11,770 nucleotides of DNA from PUMD01 sp964599275 (GTDB lineage: Bacteria; Bacillota; Sulfobacillia; SLMV01), in NCBI GenBank assembly GCA_964599275.1, contig CAZRFK010000060.1, positions 1-11,770 of the forward strand. The letters are read 5' to 3'. Below, piece by piece: positions 7,206 to 11,770 of the stretch. Position numbers and translations under genes: made by a program. Below the pieces are notes generated by a model, which ran no database searches, had not been told where the DNA came from, and saw only the letters and a program-made list of their open reading frames with translations. How positions within the stretch are numbered: the stretch's first letter is position 1; each line of letters begins with the position of its first letter.

Positions 7206-8030
7206 TCAAATCTTCGGATCCCACAGATCCCTCAGAGCGTCTCCCAAAATATTCAGGCCGATTATTACTATAACAATGGCCAACCCGGGGAAAATCACCA
7301 CATGAGGAGCAACGCGCATATAATCTCTGGACTGACTGAGCATTACACCCCACTCAGGCAGAGGAGGTTGTGCTCCCAACCCCAAAAAGCTCAGACCTGA
7401 TGCAGCCAATATAGCTCCAGCCACACTGAAGCTCATCTGTACCATCAGCGGAGCCAGGATGTTGGGTATTATGTGCTTGCAGATGATGCGGACGTTGCCT
7501 GCCCCCTGCGACCGGATAGCCTCCAGGTATTCCTCATTTTTCACTGATAATACTGAACCGCGAACCAGGCGGGCAAACCTCGGTATATTCGCGATCCCAA
7601 TGGCAATGGTCAGATTGGTCAGGTTGCTTCCCAGTGCTGACACCACAGCAAGGGCGAGCAGCAGCCCCGGAAAAGCCAGCATAACATCAATTAACCGGCC
7701 CACCAGGGTATCCCAAACCCCACCAAAATAACCTCCCATAATACCGAGATAACTTCCCACCAGCACGCCTCCCAGTACAGCGAAAACTCCCACAGCCACG
7801 CTGTAGCGGGCCCCATAAATTATCCGGGCAAACAAATCACGCCCCAGAGAATCGGTACCAAACGGCATTTCCAGACTTGGAGCCTCCAGACCCCGAGGTA
7901 AGCTGTGTTTGTATGGATCACGCGCAGTCAGATATGGTCCGAACAGAGCTACCAACATGACAAATCCTACGATTACCAACCCTACAATCAAGCTTTTATG
8001 TTTTAAGGCCCAACTGAGTTGTTTTTTCAT
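7206..8030 (-). CDS. Peptide ABC transporter permease, DppC/OppC type
   Basis: A 274-residue inner-membrane subunit of a peptide importer. Hallmarks are FGTDSLGRD at 57-65, after the first membrane helix and its extracytoplasmic loop; the EAA loop (EYLEAIRSQGAGNVRIICKH, 167-186) that contacts the ATPase; and the C-terminal LGDALRDLWDPK ending. Six membrane helices are expected and the hydrophobic segments fit. The length is slightly short for the family (about 280-300), with a short N-terminal tail. Its ATG overlaps the dppB stop in an ATGA, so translation is coupled and the two subunits are made in equal amounts. It should pair with the neighbouring DppB-type subunit, the operon's binding protein and ATPases that are not in the window. 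The class is certain; the exact ligand (di- or oligopeptide, or nickel) is not. Confidence 0.95.
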   Translation of the reverse strand: MKKQLSWALKHKSLIVGLVIVGFVMLVALFGPYLTARDPYKHSLPRGLEAPSLEMPFGTDSLGRDLFARIIYGARYSVAVGVFAVLGGVLVGSYLGIMGGYFGGVWDTLVGRLIDVMLAFPGLLLALAVVSALGSNLTNLTIAIGIANIPRFARLVRGSVLSVKNEEYLEAIRSQGAGNVRIICKHIIPNILAPLMVQMSFSVAGAILAASGLSFLGLGAQPPLPEWGVMLSQSRDYMRVAPHVVIFPGLAIVIVIIGLNILGDALRDLWDPKI

Positions 8031-8947
8031 TGGTATCTGATCCTTGGATCCAGAAGTCCGTAGATTAAGTCCACGCCAATGTTGATTATTATGAAAGCCA
8101 TGCTGCTTATCAGCAGCGCTCCCTGTACCACGGGAAAATCGCGGTTATGAATGCTTCTTACCAGCAGCCATCCCATTCCCGGCCAGGAAAACACCCTTTC
8201 GGTGACCACCGCCCCGGCCATGAGGATACCAAACTGAAGCCCAATCACCGTGATAGTGGGAATCATCGCGTTCTTCAATGCGTGCCGGTAGATAACCGTT
8301 CGTTCCGCCAATCCCTTGGACCGGGCAGTTCTGATGTAATCTGCTCCCAGGACTTCCAGCATGGTTGACCGGGTCATCCGGGCGATCAATCCCATACCGG
8401 CCAGCCCCAGGGAAAGCGAGGGTAAAATTAGATGAAGCCATGTTCCACTGCCTCCGGAAGGAAGCCAGTTCAAAGACACACTGAAAAGAAGAATGAACAT
8501 CAGCCCCAACCAGAAAGGCGGCACCGACATACCGAGTACCGCACTGATCATAATCGCCATATCGGGAATTGAACCAGACCTTACACTGGCCAGGATACCG
8601 GCACCTATTCCCACCACCACCGCAAAACTCAAACTGGCTGCTGTCAACAACAGGGTCCGGGGCAGCCTGTAAAGCAGCTCCTCAGTTACCTGGTGGCCGG
8701 TCCTGATAGATCTACCAAGATCACCCCTTACCGCCCGACTGATCCATCTACCAAACTGAATATGCAGAGGCAGATGCAGTCCCAATGATCTGCTCAACCG
8801 CTCAAGGTCTTCAGGCGTTGCAGTACGATCAGACATTATCCTGACGGGGTCACCTGGTACCATGTGCATCAAAAGAAACACCACGACACACACCAGAAGT
8901 ACCGTTGGTATTCCCTGAAGTAATCTCTTGACTAAATATGCCAGCAT
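8027..8947 (-). CDS. Peptide ABC transporter permease, DppB/OppB type
   Basis: A 306-residue inner-membrane subunit, full length for the family. The first helix (about 9-29) is followed by the diagnostic MVPGDP at 29-34 and an extracytoplasmic region. The EAA loop (DYIRTARSKGLAERTVIYRH) is at 203-222, ERVFSWPGMG at 250-259, and the standard ending DLIYGLLDPRIRY at the C-terminus. The ATG follows AGGGAG at a spacing of ten. The gene starts 30 bases after the stop of the amidohydrolase gene and overlaps dppC by four bases. It forms the heterodimeric membrane channel with that protein. The placement of an enzyme gene between the binding protein and its permeases ties the amidohydrolase to the imported substrate. 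Confidence 0.95.
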   Translation of the reverse strand: MLAYLVKRLLQGIPTVLLVCVVVFLLMHMVPGDPVRIMSDRTATPEDLERLSRSLGLHLPLHIQFGRWISRAVRGDLGRSIRTGHQVTEELLYRLPRTLLLTAASLSFAVVVGIGAGILASVRSGSIPDMAIMISAVLGMSVPPFWLGLMFILLFSVSLNWLPSGGSGTWLHLILPSLSLGLAGMGLIARMTRSTMLEVLGADYIRTARSKGLAERTVIYRHALKNAMIPTITVIGLQFGILMAGAVVTERVFSWPGMGWLLVRSIHNRDFPVVQGALLISSMAFIIINIGVDLIYGLLDPRIRYQ

Positions 8948-8977
8948 AATTTTCTAACTCCCTCTGGTAGCCTCAAA

Positions 8978-10198
8978 CTACACTTTATTGACTCCTCGTT
9001 CTTTGACTACTTCACCCCGAGCCAGTACGGTCGATGCGTCAACGACAGCATTTACGTCTTGGAGAGGATTGCCCTCGACACAGATCAGGTCCGCTACCTT
9101 TCCGGTTTCAACAGAACCCACCTCATCTGAGATCTGCAGGAGTTTGGCTCCCTCTATGGTGCTGGACTTGATGGCCTGCATGGGAGTCATGCCGCAGTTG
9201 ACCATATACACAACTTCCCGACCACTCTGGCCGTGATAGTTAAATGCGGTGCCCGCATCTGAACCCATGGCGACCGGTACTCCTGCTTCAACAGCCATGG
9301 CGAAGCTATCCTGATTGGTCTGTACAGTCATCTGCGCATTCTCTACCGCTTCAGCGGGAACCCCACAGCCTTCTCCCTTGGCGATCAGATCATAGGCAAT
9401 CAGCGTGGGCACCAGATAAATGCCCCGCTCCCTCATCAGCTGAAGCGACTCTTCATCATCAATGAAATATCCGTGTTCTATGGAATCAATACCAGCTGCC
9501 ACGGCATCCTTGATCCCCTGCCGACCCTCAGTGTGACCACCAACCGGAACGTTCCGTTTTCTGGCTTCCTTCATAACCGCCTCTATCTCCTCGAGATCCA
9601 TCTGGGGAACTCCCGGCCTGATTCCTGGAGTCATGACGCCGCCGGTAACCTTAAGTTTGATGGCATCTACTCCCCTCTTGATCAGATCTCGTGCGGCGGC
9701 CTGAAACTGCTGCGGACCATCGCATTCGACCGAATGGTACCACCCATGTCCCCCAGTAATGCTCAACCCCTGACCCGCCGCATGAATCCTGGGTCCGGGG
9801 ATGGTTGCATCGTTGACCAGATTTCTGATCTCCAGGTCAATGAAGTTTCGGGTACCCATAACGCGAATAGTGGTTACACCGCCCAGCAGGGTTTTCCGGG
9901 CGTTTGCCGTACCCCGCACGGCGGTCTGATATGGACTTTCGGTCCTGATAGTTGTTGTGGGATCCGGTTTTGCGCTTGAGCAGAGGTGTACATGAGCGTC
10001 AATTAAACCCGGCATTACAGTCATATCCTCAGCATCCACCACACAAACATCCTCAGGTAAGCTGCCGTCCGGGGTGAAGCCATCCTTTATCTCGGTGATA
10101 ACACCATCCTGAATCCAGACTTCCACATCAGACTTCGGCTCGCAGCTTACTGCATCTATTAGAATTCCTGTCCGTACTACTACTTGACTTTTACTCAC
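8978..10198 (-). CDS. Prolidase-like metal-dependent amidohydrolase
   Basis: A 406-residue cytoplasmic hydrolase of the amidohydrolase superfamily (imidazolonepropionase-like branch). Metal-site residues are present: HVH at 69-71, a Lys in DAIKLKVTGG (K181 or K183, likely carboxylated), H222 (GGHTEG), H242 (EHGYF) and D314 (GSDAGT). The stretch from GGVTTIR (106-112) through IPGPRIHAAGQGLSITGGHG (133-152) is typical of the branch that includes characterised Xaa-Pro and other dipeptidases acting on the C-terminal residue. The N-terminal 60 and last 55 residues form the composite beta domain. Cleavage of imported dipeptides is therefore the best guess; a cyclic amide or lactone substrate is possible. 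The start is GTG, with GAGGAGA five bases upstream. It lies 108 bases after the binding-protein gene and 30 before dppB. Confidence 0.9.
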   Translation of the reverse strand: MSKSQVVVRTGILIDAVSCEPKSDVEVWIQDGVITEIKDGFTPDGSLPEDVCVVDAEDMTVMPGLIDAHVHLCSSAKPDPTTTIRTESPYQTAVRGTANARKTLLGGVTTIRVMGTRNFIDLEIRNLVNDATIPGPRIHAAGQGLSITGGHGWYHSVECDGPQQFQAAARDLIKRGVDAIKLKVTGGVMTPGIRPGVPQMDLEEIEAVMKEARKRNVPVGGHTEGRQGIKDAVAAGIDSIEHGYFIDDEESLQLMRERGIYLVPTLIAYDLIAKGEGCGVPAEAVENAQMTVQTNQDSFAMAVEAGVPVAMGSDAGTAFNYHGQSGREVVYMVNCGMTPMQAIKSSTIEGAKLLQISDEVGSVETGKVADLICVEGNPLQDVNAVVDASTVLARGEVVKERGVNKV

Positions 10199-10235
10199 AG
10201 TAATCTCCTCTCAATCTCCACAGTTATTTAAATCT

Positions 10236-10306
10236 CCCCGGGGTGCTCCTCCTCCCTCCTTCAGACCGCTGATCTGAAAAAGAGAGGAGGGGGAGGGTAG
10301 AACGTA
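10236..10306 (-). ncRNA. Intercistronic stem-loop after the binding-protein gene
   Basis: In the minus-strand RNA, bases 10290-10273 pair with 10265-10248 in an uninterrupted 18-bp stem around a seven-base loop (10272-10266). Three of the pairs are G-U wobbles and would be C-A mismatches on the plus strand, so the structure belongs to the operon transcript. It begins 17 bases after the SBP stop. A CCCCGGGG palindrome (10236-10243) follows, and no U-run. Such elements commonly protect or attenuate mRNA so that the binding protein is made in excess over the permeases. One arm is full of GGAGG, so it also masks ribosome-site-like sequence. This is an mRNA structure, not shown to be a separate RNA. 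Confidence 0.6.
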
Positions 10307-11770
10307 TTACTTGCGCAGTCGCGCCCTGTCAAATCTGACCAGCTCTGTCCAGATCCGCACATCCTCGAGTTTATCGGTCATAGCATATACTTGAGTTTCA
10401 GCATAAACCGGAATCCATGGAGCCTGTTCCATGATTCTCTCCTGTACATCGGCCAGATACTCGTGGCGCTTTTCTTCATCCATCTCTCTCTCTATGGCGT
10501 CAATCAGTTCATCCACCCTGTCGTCGGCAAAGAATGCTTCATTATACACATTCGGCGGCCACGCATCGCTGTGCAGTACTGCCTGCAGCGTCCAGGCCAC
10601 ATTATCGCTGCCCCAGGTAGTCTGCATGAAATCGCGAGCCTGCGCATCCGGATCATCGTGAGGGGTGAACCATACCTTGTCCACGAAAGCACCCCACTCG
10701 AGAACCTGAATGTCAACCTGCACACCAATTTCATCCAGCATGCCTGCCAGGGCTTCGCCGGCCTCGCGGTCCTGATAATATCTACCGGAGGTGACGTAAG
10801 CCACCAGTTCCCGATCGAAGTCCCAACCTGCATCCTCCAGCATCTCACGAGCTTTATCCGGATCATAGGGATAAAACTCTGTGTCCACGTATCCTTCCGA
10901 AATTGGGGAAAGGGGAGAATGCGTTACTGTACCGACACTCTGCAGCACGTGGTCGACAATGGCTTCTCTGTCTACGGCGTAGTTAAATGCCTGCCGCACC
11001 TGAACATCTTCGAAATAGGGCTTGGTGGTGTTGAAGGCCCAGTAGAACACCCGGTAAAGCGGTGAATTCACAACTTCGATACTTTCCTGAGCTTCCAGTG
11101 AGGGAATGGAGCGGGGTGGGATGTTGGGTGCCATATGAATATCCCCGGCCTCCAGGGCCATCTCACGGGCGGAGTCTTCAGTGATAATTCTCATCTCCAA
11201 TTTGTCTATATAAGGACCTTCCCCATGATAATCCTCATAGGCGTTGAGAAAGACCTCCTCACCACTGGACCAGCTTTCGAACACGAAGGGTCCTGTTCCA
11301 ACTGGATTGGTCCCCAGATCCTCTCCATATTCCTCTATTGCCGCCGGGCTGGGAATATATCCAGGTGCGCCTGTGGCGATAAGATAACCGAAATAGGGTG
11401 AGGGCTGCTCAGTTTCAATTTCTAAAACGTGCTCTTCCACGACCCGAATACTTTCAGGGCCACTCACATATCTTCTGAATCGTCCCTCGAAAGCCAGATC
11501 CAGTTCCTCATCAAACTGTCGATCATAGACGAATTTTACCGCCTCGGCGTTGAAGTCAGTCCCGTCGTGGAACTTCACGTCATCTCTCAGATGAAACGTC
11601 CACACCAGGCCGTCTTCAGAGATCTCGTAATCCTCTGCGAGATCGGGTTCCAGTGCTCCATCATCACCCAGTGCAAACAAAGCGTTATAGATGCTCACCA
11701 ACACCTGGGCAGAAGGCTGATCAATCGCCCGCTGGGGGTCTAAGGTGTCAGGATCAGCCCGGAGAGCATA
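10307..11770 (-). CDS. Peptide ABC transporter substrate-binding protein (SBP_bac_5), 5'-partial
   Basis: The extracytoplasmic receptor of the importer; 487 residues are visible and the frame stays open to the right edge, so the signal peptide, the likely lipobox and the true start are outside. The visible N-terminus (RADPDTLDPQRAIDQPSAQV) is the classic opening of family 5 after the leader. Next come the LAEDYEISEDGLVWTFHLRDDVKFHDG block, the AEAVKFVYDR stretch, GTGPFVFESW and, near the end, APWIPVYAE; all are standard for DppA/OppA-like proteins. The GTG at 11704 is an internal Val, not a start. The protein is strikingly acidic: the first ~100 residues after that Val carry about 26 Asp/Glu against about eight Lys/Arg, and Arg far outnumbers Lys overall. 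This fits exposure to a saline medium. It is the first visible gene of the operon; the promoter is off the window. Confidence 0.94.
   Translation of the reverse strand, partial: YALRADPDTLDPQRAIDQPSAQVLVSIYNALFALGDDGALEPDLAEDYEISEDGLVWTFHLRDDVKFHDGTDFNAEAVKFVYDRQFDEELDLAFEGRFRRYVSGPESIRVVEEHVLEIETEQPSPYFGYLIATGAPGYIPSPAAIEEYGEDLGTNPVGTGPFVFESWSSGEEVFLNAYEDYHGEGPYIDKLEMRIITEDSAREMALEAGDIHMAPNIPPRSIPSLEAQESIEVVNSPLYRVFYWAFNTTKPYFEDVQVRQAFNYAVDREAIVDHVLQSVGTVTHSPLSPISEGYVDTEFYPYDPDKAREMLEDAGWDFDRELVAYVTSGRYYQDREAGEALAGMLDEIGVQVDIQVLEWGAFVDKVWFTPHDDPDAQARDFMQTTWGSDNVAWTLQAVLHSDAWPPNVYNEAFFADDRVDELIDAIEREMDEEKRHEYLADVQERIMEQAPWIPVYAETQVYAMTDKLEDVRIWTELVRFDRARLRK

Noticed and set aside
9473..9979. 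168-residue plus-strand open frame
   Set aside because: It is antisense to the amidohydrolase gene within its conserved metal-site region.
10236..10243. CCCCGGGG palindrome as a separate terminator
   Set aside because: The stem is only four base pairs with no room for a loop, and no T-run follows; it is mentioned only as part of the intercistronic gap.
10391..11065. 224-residue plus-strand open frame
   Set aside because: It is antisense to the binding-protein gene, whose family motifs are unmistakable, and shows no recognisable protein features.
11702..11704. GTG at 11704 as start of the binding protein
   Set aside because: The same frame continues upstream to the window edge and encodes the expected family N-terminus (DPDTLDPQRA), so this is an internal Val.

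Overview
This is an 11.8 kb stretch of a bacterial chromosome of roughly balanced base composition. It has strong GGAGG-type ribosome binding sites and uses TTG and GTG as well as ATG starts. An aldo/keto reductase with an iron-sulfur tail and a strongly acidic solute-binding protein fit an anaerobic, possibly salt-adapted Gram-positive-type (Firmicutes-like, perhaps Halanaerobiales-like) bacterium. That placement is a guess from style, not from any marker gene.

Left part (1-4376): four separately transcribed genes. An M1-like zinc metallopeptidase on the minus strand (147-1370) diverges from a [4Fe-4S] aldo/keto reductase on the plus strand (TTG start at 1719). A small three-helix membrane protein on the minus strand (2838-3101) converges on the reductase. 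It diverges from a plus-strand gene of unknown function (3402-4376) that carries a degenerate zinc-peptidase-like HEVGV motif. Candidate promoters lie in both divergent gaps; the best is a perfect TTGACA with a 17-bp spacer at 3309-3337.

Right part (4527-11770): one long minus-strand operon, read from the right edge leftward. Its order is oligopeptide-binding protein (5' end off the window), prolidase-like amidohydrolase, DppB-type permease, DppC-type permease, M28 metallopeptidase, and NCS2/AzgA-like permease. Apart from one 108-base gap after the binding protein, the genes are 30 bases apart or less, and dppB/dppC overlap by ATGA. The 108-base gap holds an 18-bp stem-loop that pairs fully only in the minus-strand RNA.

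The logic is peptide capture outside the cell, import by the ABC permeases, and cleavage inside by the two metal-dependent hydrolases, neither of which has a signal peptide. The NCS2-like permease at the tail may import or export a second compound. No ATPase subunits are visible; they must be upstream or elsewhere. I see no mobile element, CRISPR array, tRNA or rRNA. The window looks mostly like ordinary metabolism, with a few points worth checking: the atypical M1 and HEVGV proteins, the RNA stem-loop and the unusual operon membership.
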